63,621 nt of DNA from Erwinia oleae (GTDB lineage Bacteria; Pseudomonadota; Gammaproteobacteria; Enterobacterales; Enterobacteriaceae): positions 1 to 63,621 of the forward strand of contig NZ_JNVB01000016.1 of assembly GCF_000770305.1 (NCBI RefSeq), read 5' to 3'. Shown one piece after another: positions 26,560 through 35,054 of the stretch. The position numbers were made by a program, and so were the translations under genes. Under the pieces are notes generated by a model. It was not told the DNA's origin. It ran no database searches and worked only from the letters and a program-made list of their open reading frames with translations. The number at the start of each line of letters is the position of its first letter. The first letter of the stretch is position 1.

Positions 26560-26895
26560 TCAGAAGTCTAAAAAATCATCATTTTCAAGATAATAATTTA
26601 GAGCATCGATAAAATCTTGATTACTGGCAGAAGGTTTTTGTTCAATTACTGATAAGATTACATCAGCAAACTGCTCACCAGAATAAATATATGATAAACC
26701 TCTGCCAGCTGCATCTTGCGGATAGACTTCATTATCATTTTCATCTACCTGTGGATAACCGGAGACCAAATATTCTTTGTCTCCGAATAACTTTCCATTT
26801 TCACCATAAATGCAAAAGTTATCATCTTCGCAACGAGTTTTAACCATGATGTCAATTATATCGTTCATTTTCATATTTTTACCTTTAATCGACAT
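26560..26895 (-). CDS. Immunity protein for the HNH-tipped Rhs (DUF7716-like)
   Basis: 111 aa, start ATG at 26895 with AAAGGGGAT ahead. It is acidic (many Asp/Glu) and its layout (LFGDKEYLVSGY, a GLSYIYSGEQFADVI block, LNYYLENDDFLDF end) resembles DUF7716-type immunity proteins. It lies 24 bp downstream of the rhs stop codon and most likely protects against the HNH-type tip. The region 26398-26559 beyond it holds no gene. Confidence 0.65.
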   Translation of the reverse strand: MSIKGKNMKMNDIIDIMVKTRCEDDNFCIYGENGKLFGDKEYLVSGYPQVDENDNEVYPQDAAGRGLSYIYSGEQFADVILSVIEQKPSASNQDFIDALNYYLENDDFLDF

Positions 26896-26919
26896 AGTAT
26901 CCCCTTTTTTATTTAGGTC

Positions 26920-29900
26920 TTAACTACAAATTTTTCTACCAGTAGGACCATCAAGCTTACCTTGTCGTCCAGGTTTTCCACCACCCCATATATCACGTCC
27001 ACCCTTACCAGTTGGATGATATAAAGAATGATTAGATCTATGATCTGCTCTGTCGACCAGAGTCAGTCTGTTTATATCTTCATGGTGATGCCAGGTTAAT
27101 CCCGAAGGACTTCTGCTCATATCCCCATCTTTGAGCCAGTCATTCAGTTTTGGATATCTGTTAAGCATATCTTGTCGAAATACCGGAGTCGTTTCCATTT
27201 TCTGAACAAAATCCACATTAGCCCTGTTGAACTGGACTGCATCACTGGAATATCGATATTGAGGATCAAGTGAATAATCATGAAAAATATGATATTCACC
27301 ATTATTTGGCCTGTTAGCTAACCCCCACGGATCAATCCAGCCCAGCGGATTCGGTGCATACTGATAAAGATTCCATCCGCCTGCAAGCCCAATCGGGTCC
27401 TGCACCGTAAAGCGTCCAACCTGCGGATCGTAATACCTGAAAAGATTGTAGTGCAGCCCGGTTTCACTGTCAGCGTACTGCCCGGCATAGCGAAGCGGCT
27501 GGTGAGTCAGGGCCGTTCGCTGCGTGTGTCTGTGAAAACCTTCCGTCTGCCGGGTAACCTCACCAAAACTCCCGTAATGACAGCTCCACCGGAGCTGTCC
27601 CTGTTCATCAGTGATATCCAGCGGTGCACCGTTCAGATCGGTGCTGAGCCAGAGAATCTCTCCGCTATTTTCTTCACTCAAATGATCAACACGCGCCAGC
27701 GGGCTGTATGCCTCGTTCGGGTCGTAAATATAAGTTATGCACTGATGTTTATGTCGCTGCTCCTGCAACAGCCGGTAGCCCTGCCACAGGAAGCGGGTCT
27801 CACATGTACCGCGCTGCGTGGTAACGGCTTTCCGTGTGCGACGACCCAGCACGTCATAGTGGTAGCGTGCCGTAAATCGGCCTTTCAGGCCGGTGCCTTC
27901 TGCCCGTATCAGCCGGTTTTCCGCGTCGTATACATAATGCTGTTCATACAGGCCGCTTCGGCGACTGACCAGGTTGCCCCACCCGTCGTATTTCATAAAG
28001 AGATTTTGCCAGTGTGTAAGACGGTTATCCGTCAGCGGCAGGGCGGGCAGCTTATCATCCGGCAGCAGATTATCCGCAGCGTCGTAGCAGAACGTCCGGG
28101 TACTGTGACCCGGACGGGCTTCGTAGTGCCTGAGAAGACGACCTTCCTCATCATAGCCATAAATGGTGTTGCCACGCAGCGTGTCACTGACGTCTGACAG
28201 TTCTCCGCGCGCGGTGTAGTTGAAGGCGCGTTCGAAGGTTGCCTGTTCCGGCAGGTCGGGTGCGAAGCTGCGTTGCCGGGTACGTCTGCCCGAACTGTCA
28301 TACTGGCGGGTCTGTTCACGGGTTCCCTGAGTGCGGGACACCTCCCTGTGGAGGCGGTCGCGGGTAAATTCAGAGACCAGTTGCTGATTAAAGCGGATGG
28401 CACTGACGTGGCCGGAGCCGTAATGCAGCCAGCTTATGTGCTGCCCGCCGGGCAGGGTCAACGCGGTGAGGTTGTCCAGGGCGTCATAGTCGTAATGCAG
28501 CTCACCATTAATGCCCCGCTCACCGAGCAGTTTTCCTACTGCATCAAAGCAAAACTGAATCTCATCCGGTTCCATTCCAGGCGCCATGCCATCGGTGGTT
28601 GGTGTGCGCGTCAGGCCGATAAGCTGCCCGCTGTTGTTACGCCGCAAATGGTATTGAGCATCGCAGGTTGTTCGGGTGGTCAGCAGGCCGCTGCTGTCAT
28701 AGCTGAACGTCTGCATACGCCGGGGAATGCCGCCGTCATTATCCGGTCTGCCGCTTTCCAGCAGGGTGGTGAGCAGTCCCCGTTCGTTCCATTCCATCTG
28801 CCGGATTGTGTCGTCCGGGCGGACTTCGCTCAGTGGACGGCCTGTCGGGTCATACGTAAACCGGTACTCACCGCCGTTGCCGTTTTCCAGACGCAGCAAA
28901 TTGCCTCTCGGGTCATAGTGCCAGCGGCGGATGATACCATTGCGGTCAGTCTGACTGAGCGGCTGCCCCAGGCGGTTATACGTCCAGAGCACTTCGCTTT
29001 CCAGCGGGTCACGCCAGGCAGTGAGTTGCCCGTGTTCGCTCCACCTCAGCGTTTCCCGATTGCCATCGGCACGAATAACGGCGGTAAGCTGGCCTGCATC
29101 GTTCCACTCGCGACGGGTGATATTGCCTTCTGCGTCCTCGCTGGTAATAAGCTGACCGAACCGGTCATACGCATAGCGGGTGATGCTACCAGAGCAGTCG
29201 GTACGCTGCGTCAACAGTCCCTGATGGTTCCATTCAAGTATCACGTCACCGCCACCGGCATCGGTGATGCGTTCCGGCAGCGTTTCTTCTTCATCAAAAT
29301 AGTGGTACGTGGTTATGTGACTGAGTGCGTCGCTTTCCGACAGCAGGCGACCGTTTAAATCATACGTTGACTGTGTGGCTGTTGAATCCGGAAAAACCGT
29401 GCGGGCAATGCGGTCAGTGTTGCGAAACCAGTAATACTCTGTGGTGCGGCCTGCCGGGTCGGTTTCGGTCGTAAGGCGGCCATAACGGTCCCACTGGCTG
29501 CGCCGCATGGCGCCGTCAGGCAGGATAACGTCGCATAACTCACCGTCGCGGTAAACGAAGCTGGTCTGGCGACCGTCATAATCTGTAAAGCGGGCGACAT
29601 TGTCATCATCCTCAACCAGCCAGTTTGCCTGAGCACCGTCATCACGAACGGCACGCCGTATACCGTTATTAAAATCGTATTCAAAATCAAGCTGCTCACC
29701 CGCGCTGTTGCGGTATGCCACCACGCGCGGCAGGCCATCAATGTTCCGCCACAGGTATTCATTCAGAAGCCCGTTGCTGTCCTCATGGCTGCGCAGTAAA
29801 TCCGTGCCGTGCCGGCCGTCATGCCAGCTGAAACGGCGGCGTACCTGACCACCACGTCCGGTGACGCTAATCAACCTGGCCTCATCATCGTAGCCGTAGC

Positions 29901-31164
29901 TGACCAGGCAGATTTCATCATCCAGCCAGGCTCCGCTAAGTCGGACATTTCCACTGAGAGTTGTGTAGCGGCATACCACACTTTTCCCCGCACTGTCGGC
30001 GAGTGAATGCAGCGTGTTGTCATCGTTCCACGCAAACACAATATCGTTACCACAGGGCTCGGTGAGTCGCTGCGGCAGGGAAGGGGAATTGTCCTGCAAC
30101 GACTGATAATGCCAGCGCTCGCCGCGGATATCATATACTGACCAGCTGTCGTCCTGATGATGCTCCAGCCAGCGCTTCTCCGGTTCACAGAAGGTACGCT
30201 GTCCTTTTGGCACGAGAGGAAATGACACGTAATCGCCGGACGGTGCACGCCATACCAGCCCGTCCTGATACGCTTCAAGCCGGGTTTCCCAGAAAAGTGA
30301 CCAGCCCCGGCCCAGCACGCTGTCGTCGGGATTGCCGCTGCGCCAGTAACGCTGCCAGACGACCGGCAGACGGGAGGGTAAGACAAAGTCCAGCTCGTCG
30401 TCACCGGAGAGAAACTTCTGTCCGCTGATAATATCGACCGCGCGAGCGATGATGCCCACGGCAGCCGCACCCGTCATCAGCGCGCCAGCGCGGCAGACGA
30501 TACGGGCCAGCTTATTAATGCCGGGAATTTTACTGAACAGCTTCGCCAGCGCCCCGGCTTTCGCGGCTCCACCCGCGCCGCCGAGCAATCCTGCAAATAA
30601 CAGCGTCAGGTCAGACGCTTTATACAGCCATTCTGGCACCTCTGACTGTATCGGCAGTGTCTGTTCCGGCTCACCGCCAGTCATAACGTCTCCGGAACCG
30701 GTCATGACCTTTCCGCCACAGGTGGTCTGATCACCGGTACGAACGGCAGGCAGGCCGTTGATGTAAACGCGTGAGGAACCTTCGGCCAACTGCTGTGAGC
30801 CGGCATCTCTGGCGCATTCCACCATGCTGTCGGTGGCAAGGGCGGCAGGTTTGCCATTAATGAACACGTTATGAGAGCCGGTGGCGATAACGCCTTCCTT
30901 CTCCATACTGGCGGCCCCGGCATCCGCAATACCGTCGCGTGCCGCCGTTGCCAGTTCGCCAGTAAAATACCCCACCGCCAGGCTGGCCCCGACCAGCAGC
31001 ACACCAATACCCAGACATGACGCCCCGATACCGACAATCATCAGTGCCCCGGCGGCGATACCCCCTGCTGCGGCAATCAGTCCACCGACAATCGTTCCGG
31101 CAATCATCCCTGCCAGTGCATGGGAATGACCGATATCATCACCCACGCATGCCGCCTCAAACAT
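26920..31164 (-). CDS. PAAR-Rhs type VI secretion effector with HNH-type nuclease tip
   Basis: 1414 aa. N-terminus: prePAAR motif (ACVGDDIGHSHAL, residues 5-17), two hydrophobic segments (18-68), then a PAAR domain (about 90-180: GSHNVFINGKPAA, SSRVYINGLPAVRTGDQ). A DUF6531-like start of the Rhs cage (DELDFVLPSRLPVVWQRYW, from about 255) is followed by many YD repeats. The core ends [20 protein letters not shown], then WIDPWGL. The variable tip (last about 120 aa) has TWHHHEDINRLTLVD and HSLYHPTGKGG, an HNH/Endo VII nuclease (WHH-like) signature. It is exported on VgrG by a T6SS not in the window. The chaperone gene precedes and the immunity gene follows. Confidence 0.88.
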   Translation of the reverse strand: MFEAACVGDDIGHSHALAGMIAGTIVGGLIAAAGGIAAGALMIVGIGASCLGIGVLLVGASLAVGYFTGELATAARDGIADAGAASMEKEGVIATGSHNVFINGKPAALATDSMVECARDAGSQQLAEGSSRVYINGLPAVRTGDQTTCGGKVMTGSGDVMTGGEPEQTLPIQSEVPEWLYKASDLTLLFAGLLGGAGGAAKAGALAKLFSKIPGINKLARIVCRAGALMTGAAAVGIIARAVDIISGQKFLSGDDELDFVLPSRLPVVWQRYWRSGNPDDSVLGRGWSLFWETRLEAYQDGLVWRAPSGDYVSFPLVPKGQRTFCEPEKRWLEHHQDDSWSVYDIRGERWHYQSLQDNSPSLPQRLTEPCGNDIVFAWNDDNTLHSLADSAGKSVVCRYTTLSGNVRLSGAWLDDEICLVSYGYDDEARLISVTGRGGQVRRRFSWHDGRHGTDLLRSHEDSNGLLNEYLWRNIDGLPRVVAYRNSAGEQLDFEYDFNNGIRRAVRDDGAQANWLVEDDDNVARFTDYDGRQTSFVYRDGELCDVILPDGAMRRSQWDRYGRLTTETDPAGRTTEYYWFRNTDRIARTVFPDSTATQSTYDLNGRLLSESDALSHITTYHYFDEEETLPERITDAGGGDVILEWNHQGLLTQRTDCSGSITRYAYDRFGQLITSEDAEGNITRREWNDAGQLTAVIRADGNRETLRWSEHGQLTAWRDPLESEVLWTYNRLGQPLSQTDRNGIIRRWHYDPRGNLLRLENGNGGEYRFTYDPTGRPLSEVRPDDTIRQMEWNERGLLTTLLESGRPDNDGGIPRRMQTFSYDSSGLLTTRTTCDAQYHLRRNNSGQLIGLTRTPTTDGMAPGMEPDEIQFCFDAVGKLLGERGINGELHYDYDALDNLTALTLPGGQHISWLHYGSGHVSAIRFNQQLVSEFTRDRLHREVSRTQGTREQTRQYDSSGRRTRQRSFAPDLPEQATFERAFNYTARGELSDVSDTLRGNTIYGYDEEGRLLRHYEARPGHSTRTFCYDAADNLLPDDKLPALPLTDNRLTHWQNLFMKYDGWGNLVSRRSGLYEQHYVYDAENRLIRAEGTGLKGRFTARYHYDVLGRRTRKAVTTQRGTCETRFLWQGYRLLQEQRHKHQCITYIYDPNEAYSPLARVDHLSEENSGEILWLSTDLNGAPLDITDEQGQLRWSCHYGSFGEVTRQTEGFHRHTQRTALTHQPLRYAGQYADSETGLHYNLFRYYDPQVGRFTVQDPIGLAGGWNLYQYAPNPLGWIDPWGLANRPNNGEYHIFHDYSLDPQYRYSSDAVQFNRANVDFVQKMETTPVFRQDMLNRYPKLNDWLKDGDMSRSPSGLTWHHHEDINRLTLVDRADHRSNHSLYHPTGKGGRDIWGGGKPGRQGKLDGPTGRKICS

Positions 31165-31182
31165 AACAACCTTCCTTAATTG

Positions 31183-31620
31183 TTAAGCGTTAAACTGAAA
31201 ACTGGCGAGCAGGGTCTGAAAATGCTGGCTGTCCGTGTCCCTGATTTTTCCCGCACGGGTCATGGTGAACACCAGAATATGCTTATTCGCTGTATTAAAG
31301 ACGGCCTGCTGCTGAAAGACCCGCTGGTTGTCACGAAGGTAGCTGGCATGAATACATTCACCGTGGATAAGATTCTCCCCCAGCACAGCGGCTTCACGCA
31401 GCGACAGTTTCCATCCTTTAAGATGCTTATCCATGAGCGCTGACTGGCGACTGATGTAGTCCGTCAGCGCCTCTCCATTATTGAGGGTATCGCAGGAGAT
31501 GTTAAAGGCGGGGGCGTTCTCGCCAGAAAGGGTAAAGACATTAACCGTGCGATCCTGATACTGGTCAGGAAGCGTTATCCGGCCTTCGCTGAACAGACAG
31601 ATAGCGTGGCTTTGGGACAT
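31183..31620 (-). CDS. EagR/DUF1795 (DcrB-like) effector chaperone
   Basis: 145 aa, DUF1795 family. EagR proteins bind the hydrophobic N-terminal helices of prePAAR effectors and keep them soluble before loading on VgrG. The segments VNVFTLSGENAPAFNIS, LKGWKLSLREAAVLG and NKHILVFTMTRAG fit. It is 18 bp upstream of the rhs gene, whose prePAAR helices are its expected client. AAAGGA precedes ATG at 31620. Confidence 0.8.
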   Translation of the reverse strand: MSQSHAICLFSEGRITLPDQYQDRTVNVFTLSGENAPAFNISCDTLNNGEALTDYISRQSALMDKHLKGWKLSLREAAVLGENLIHGECIHASYLRDNQRVFQQQAVFNTANKHILVFTMTRAGKIRDTDSQHFQTLLASFQFNA

Positions 31621-31699
31621 TGGGCAGATTCCTTTGCCTGAGAAAACGTAAGTTTGCCACAGGGTATGCCCACTGGCTATATTCGCAACGGGATTTTCA

Positions 31700-31825
31700 T
31701 TAACTCAAAAGCCGGTATTCTGAGCCGTTGGGATGAACAGGCAGATACATACCAAAACCATCCGTTAGCTTGACGGATTTCCCGGAAGGTTTCGTATTTA
31801 TTTTTTTTATATCAGTGAGTGCCAC
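31700..31825 (-). pseudogene. P4-type tyrosine integrase, N-terminal remnant
   Basis: From GTG at 31825 the minus strand encodes ALTDIKKINTKPSGK, then KLTDGFGMYLPVHPNGSEYR, and stops at 31700 after 41 codons. This is the DUF4102 arm-binding start of P4-family integrases (usual form ALTDtk...KLTDGFGMYLLV-PNGSKYWR). Normal length is about 400 aa. The start lies 169 bp from the 16-bp tRNA-Asn core at 31994 and points away from it, the geometry of asn-tRNA island integrases. Confidence 0.75.
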
Positions 31826-31993
31826 AGGACAGCCTCCGTCTGATGGTACAAACCGGATATGCCAGCATATATACCCTTAAATGCGGGTGGCTGATGCCGT
31901 CTTTGAAGGACGTTGTCGAACATGGGGGGAGAAGAAAACTGCCTGACCAGAAAGCGGAAAGCAGACGTTATGAAAGGTCTGCTGACCTGAAGA

Positions 31994-32009
31994 TGGCTCC
32001 TCTGACTGG
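31994..32009 (+). other. Perfect 16-bp copy of the tRNA-Asn attachment core
   Basis: TGGCTCCTCTGACTGG is identical, in the same orientation, to the plus strand at 3352-3367 (tRNA-Asn 3' end). The match stops exactly on both sides and the right flank is not tRNA. An integrase remnant lies on its left and the colibactin region on its right. Chance identity of 16 bp in this window is very unlikely. Confidence 0.65.
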
Positions 32010-32082
32010 GATCGCCATAGCCATTAACTGGCTGATTGGTAAGCTAAACCTAAAAGTTGGGATTGTCAAGACCACCAGAATG
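31994..32082 (+). repeat. Island-edge repeat, second copy
   Basis: The 89-bp segment aligns with 23541-23623 in direct orientation (see that entry). The similarity starts at the att-like core and runs to CAGAATG, i.e. it covers the core and the DNA on the clb side, but not the integrase side. A short plus-strand frame crosses it (LTGIAIAINWLIGKLNL) and a comparable one crosses the first copy, so it may be part of a decayed gene. Confidence 0.55.
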
Positions 32083-32141
32083 ACCACCATTTATAGATAT
32101 ACGTCTTGGTTACTGTCTTCAATATCAGAATCAGGGATATA

Positions 32142-32459
32142 TCACGAAATATAAACATTATCTATTGTAGTTGCACACATAATTCTTTGAAGTTCTTTGA
32201 GTTTCTCCAGAAGCTCATCAAATGTGATCACTACGATATCTTTTAAGGAGTGCCGAAACAAATCAAAGGTACTTTTTTGTGCATGTTTCTCAGGCATTGA
32301 TCCGATAATGACGATGCAATTTACGGAGGATACGTGTATTTCATTCATAGCTCTGTCTTGGGATTTCTTAGCAGCAAAGTGGTGCAGTAGTTGTGTTCGT
32401 TGATCAAGGACCTGTGAGATAGAGGCCGTCCACTTTTTATATTGGGCATGCAATACCAA
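32142..32459 (-). pseudogene. Shedu (SduA, DUF4263) C-terminal-like fragment
   Basis: The frame has only TTG/other weak starts and encodes 105 aa: a KKWTASISQVLDQRTQLLHHF helix, NCIVIIGSMPEK, FDLFRHSLKDIVVITFDELLEKLKEL. The order of helix, VIIG strand, F-x-x-F/R helix and ITFDELL matches the end of DUF4263 nucleases (Shedu antiphage defence). The catalytic N-terminal part is absent; a short stretch upstream is in other frames. Assignment is by pattern and moderate. Confidence 0.45.
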
Positions 32460-32571
32460 CTGTTTGGAGGTTCAGAGGGCCAGTCTAGAACTATGTTTAA
32501 CACCTGCCAGAATAATAAAATAACTGAAGTGTTATCAGGGCCGGAATGGCATTGAACACCGTTGGTAAAAA

Positions 32572-32688
32572 AAACGCCATAATTCAGGAGACTATGGAAA
32601 CCGTATGATCGTGTCTCACGTTGCGTGTCTGCATGGAATCAATGCCAACCAGATTTTCAAATGGCGTAGATAGTATGAAGAAGGTTGA
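32572..32688 (+). pseudogene. IS66-family OrfA (TnpA) fragment
   Basis: The plus frame reads KRHNSGDYGNR, then VSHVACLHGINANQIFKWRR, then a stop and YEEG. This is the helix-turn-helix part of IS66 OrfA proteins (usual VAR-HGINAN-LF-WRR). It is short and interrupted, hence dead. It lies between the Shedu-like fragment and the radical SAM gene. Confidence 0.6.
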
Positions 32689-32737
32689 TAGATTTTCAGT
32701 GGTATAAATTTATGCAATGCCAGTAGATGATTTTATA

Positions 32738-33619
32738 TCAAAAAAGAGCTAATTGTTGAGTGCAATTCTTTTTATACGACTGTATTATCTCTTTCATATC
32801 ATATATCAAATTATACTGGTCGCAGGTCTCCTCAAATATATTACATAGATCGGTGTAGTGCGGTGGGTAGGATAAATAATTTTCATGGTATTTTTCTTTA
32901 TAGGTAGACAGAAGATGAGGAAATAATCGCTCTAACCAACTGTAAAAATGTTCCCTCTGCTTATCACGCAATGATAAACAAAACCATGGAAAGACAAATT
33001 TTCCACCAGCTTCATACGTTTTTTTTATAATGCATTGTATATTCTCTACATTATCTGTAATAAACGGAATTACAGGCATCATGATTGTACCTGTATAAAT
33101 ATTTTTAGCCGATAACTCGGCCATCGCAGAAAAACGTTGTGAGGTAGTGGAAGCATTACGCTCTATTCTTTTACTCAACTCATCATCAGCACAAGTTATC
33201 GAGAATCCGATCAATAATGAGGCATATTGATTGATCTGTTGGAGAAGTTTTGAGTCTCTTAAGATCAAGCTGCTTTTTGTCGCTAGCATTACGCCAAACT
33301 GATAATGTGCAATGAGGTCTAGTGCGCGTCGAGTCAGCAATAACTTTTTTTCCAAGTGATTATAGGGATCGCTCATTGAACCAAACCCAATAATACCATT
33401 TTGCTTCGAGCGTAGAGCTTGAGCTAGCAAGTGTATACTATTTTTCTTGGCGCTGACTGTATCAAAATTATCAATATGGTAGCATTCGCTACGCGAATCA
33501 CAATAAATACATCTTAAATTGCAGCCTCGATAGATATTTATAGTATAATCAGTACCAAACCATTGTTGGGATTTTGTTGGTATCAGAATTTTTTTTGCTT
33601 CCAGGTAATTAATCTTCAT
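32738..33619 (-). CDS. SPL-family radical SAM protein
   Basis: 293 aa from ATG at 33619 (MKINYLEAKK), where family members begin; the frame also has an ATG at 33646 that overlaps the clbA end. The [4Fe-4S] motif CX3CX2C is in YRGCNLRCIYCDSRSE (near residue 34). GSMSDPYNHLEKKL, a TKSSLILRD strand and MMPVIPFITDN follow, as in the spore-photolyase-like (SPL) radical SAM group, whose function is mostly unknown. It directly follows clbA on the same strand with similar AT-rich composition, so it may be in the clbR-clbA transcript. I know of no such gene in the described clb cluster. Confidence 0.75.
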   Translation of the reverse strand: MKINYLEAKKILIPTKSQQWFGTDYTINIYRGCNLRCIYCDSRSECYHIDNFDTVSAKKNSIHLLAQALRSKQNGIIGFGSMSDPYNHLEKKLLLTRRALDLIAHYQFGVMLATKSSLILRDSKLLQQINQYASLLIGFSITCADDELSKRIERNASTTSQRFSAMAELSAKNIYTGTIMMPVIPFITDNVENIQCIIKKTYEAGGKFVFPWFCLSLRDKQREHFYSWLERLFPHLLSTYKEKYHENYLSYPPHYTDLCNIFEETCDQYNLIYDMKEIIQSYKKNCTQQLALF

Positions 33620-33632
33620 TATTTTCTTTCTT

Positions 33633-34388
33633 TTAAAAGGAAACATTCTGGCTATTTGACGAATGTATTAGCTGATAGTCGTGATGATAATTTTTAGGCT
33701 GAATAGGAAAGAGTTGTAGGGTTATTTTAGGGGCGATGAGCGGAGAGGCTAATGCGAGAAGTGAGTCACATATTTTCCATTGGGAAAAATAAACAGGTGA
33801 ACCTCTATATTGTGAGGTAAGCTTTTTATTTGTCAAATCAAATTCAATACAATCTAGTCCTAAAGACAAGCCTTTGCCCCGATATTTGATATAAGCTTCT
33901 TTGAGCGTCCAGATTTTCCAAAAGAGTAACTGGCCTTCATAAGGAGGAAGTGAATCTATGTCAGTAGCTTCCTGTGAAGTAAAAAAATGTTGACTAATAT
34001 TCAGATAAGATGCCTGATAAGAGCTGCCTAAATCTCTTATTTTTTCAATGTCGATACCAAGTTCGCAGTGTGAACTTATAGCAATGGCTACTGTATCTGT
34101 GGTATGAGAGAGATTAAAAAAAACTGTTTTTGTCAACTGAGGAAAAACTATAAATGGTTTGCCATATTTGTTCGTGCTAAATTGCCATGATTGTAATGAT
34201 ACATCAGGTTGATATCTTGTTAGTGCTGTTTTGAGCAAGATACGACTTAAAATATAGACTTCTTTATCGCTAACAAAATGAAACTGATGATAGCGTTTTG
34301 TTTCTTCCTCATTGAGATAATGAAGGAAGTTATCCATACTGGTTTGATGAAAAAAACTAGTATGCCCAAGTAGTATATCAATTTTCAT
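33633..34388 (-). CDS. clbA: 4'-Phosphopantetheinyl transferase ClbA
   Basis: 251 aa (E. coli ClbA: 244). Sfp-type PPTase: GIDIEKIRD holds the Mg-binding Asp/Glu, and FWKIWTLKEAYIKYRGKGL is the second signature. It transfers the phosphopantetheine arm of CoA to the carrier domains of all Clb synthases and, in E. coli, also supports siderophore synthesis. From memory the sequence is roughly 85 percent identical to E. coli ClbA and has an insertion (SYQASYLN against SYLN). Its ATG directly abuts the clbR stop codon (TAAATG), so clbR and clbA are coupled. Confidence 0.92.
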   Translation of the reverse strand: MKIDILLGHTSFFHQTSMDNFLHYLNEEETKRYHQFHFVSDKEVYILSRILLKTALTRYQPDVSLQSWQFSTNKYGKPFIVFPQLTKTVFFNLSHTTDTVAIAISSHCELGIDIEKIRDLGSSYQASYLNISQHFFTSQEATDIDSLPPYEGQLLFWKIWTLKEAYIKYRGKGLSLGLDCIEFDLTNKKLTSQYRGSPVYFSQWKICDSLLALASPLIAPKITLQLFPIQPKNYHHDYQLIHSSNSQNVSF

Positions 34389-34601
34389 TTAGATAATCTC
34401 ATCCCTGTCAGCAATGTGTATAGCGTGGTTCGTATTCTTGGCTTGTATTTTATGTTTGATGTTTTTCACATGAAATTTTACTGTGTTTATTGATATGTTA
34501 AGATTATGTGATATTTGAGAGTACTCATCGCCTTGTGCCAGCATACGTAACACTTGTCTTTCACGCAGCGATAATATGTTATTTCCCATGAACTTTTCCA
34601 T
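34389..34601 (-). CDS. clbR: LuxR-type regulator ClbR
   Basis: 70 aa, nearly only a GerE/LuxR helix-turn-helix: LSLRERQVLRMLAQGDEYSQ, ISHNLNISINTVKFHVKNIKHK. It lacks a sensory domain, as the known ClbR does. ATG at 34601 follows a G-rich Shine-Dalgarno sequence (GGGGGGG). ClbR is described as the activator of clbB and downstream genes. It is divergent from clbB and overlaps nothing. Confidence 0.9.
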   Translation of the reverse strand: MEKFMGNNILSLRERQVLRMLAQGDEYSQISHNLNISINTVKFHVKNIKHKIQAKNTNHAIHIADRDEII

Positions 34602-35054
34602 ATCCCCCCCATCCTGAGTTATAACTGTGGGTCTGTTGGTTTGGCACTATTAAAGATGAATTTACGATACAACGTTTTTTATGTAAAGAAGTGTTATGCA
34701 TTATTTGCTATATGGGCTTTCCCCTATAACTCCAGACCACAGGACAACATGGGGTTGCCTGTATCAATTCTTACCCGTTACATAGATTGCTATGTTCTGC
34801 ACGACTTTCAGATTTTTTTGCTTACAGACAGGCTAATTAATAAGAAGAAAAATCATGTAATTAGAATGGCATTATTGATGTAGGTGCTTATTTCATTAAG
34901 TGATTAAGCATTGGTGAGTTATATGAATACACAATAAAAAACTATCCTTGTGGATAGGTATGCCATTAGGAAAAACATGTTAATTTTATTTGCAATATCC
35001 CCTAATAATTTTTATTTATTTGAAATATTTGTATTATAAACAAGGTGGTGGATT
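34602..35054. promoter_or_regulatory. clbR-clbB divergent intergenic region
   Basis: 453 bp, strongly AT-rich near clbB. In E. coli this region is reported to carry a variable tandem repeat of ACAGATAC; no tandem copy of that octamer is visible here. An 80-codon plus-strand ORF at 34641-34883 has no ribosome site or recognisable domain and is taken as chance. TTTGAAATATTTGTATTATAA close to clbB could be promoter DNA. AAGGTGG at 35043 is the clbB ribosome site. Confidence 0.5.

Noticed and set aside
26424..26612. 62-codon plus-strand ORF behind the Rhs immunity gene
   Set aside because: It overlaps the immunity gene on the other strand and has no domain or ribosome site.
31819..32154. 111-codon plus-strand ORF across the att core
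   Set aside because: It starts in the integrase remnant's antisense strand and has no domain; the region is better explained as an island-edge repeat, although the LTGIAIAINWLIG part may be a relic of a gene.
34641..34883. 80-codon ORF between clbR and clbB
   Set aside because: No ribosome site, no recognisable domain, AT-rich chance composition.
34602..35054. ACAGATAC variable repeat known from the E. coli clbR-clbB region
   Set aside because: I read the whole region and found no tandem copy of the octamer.
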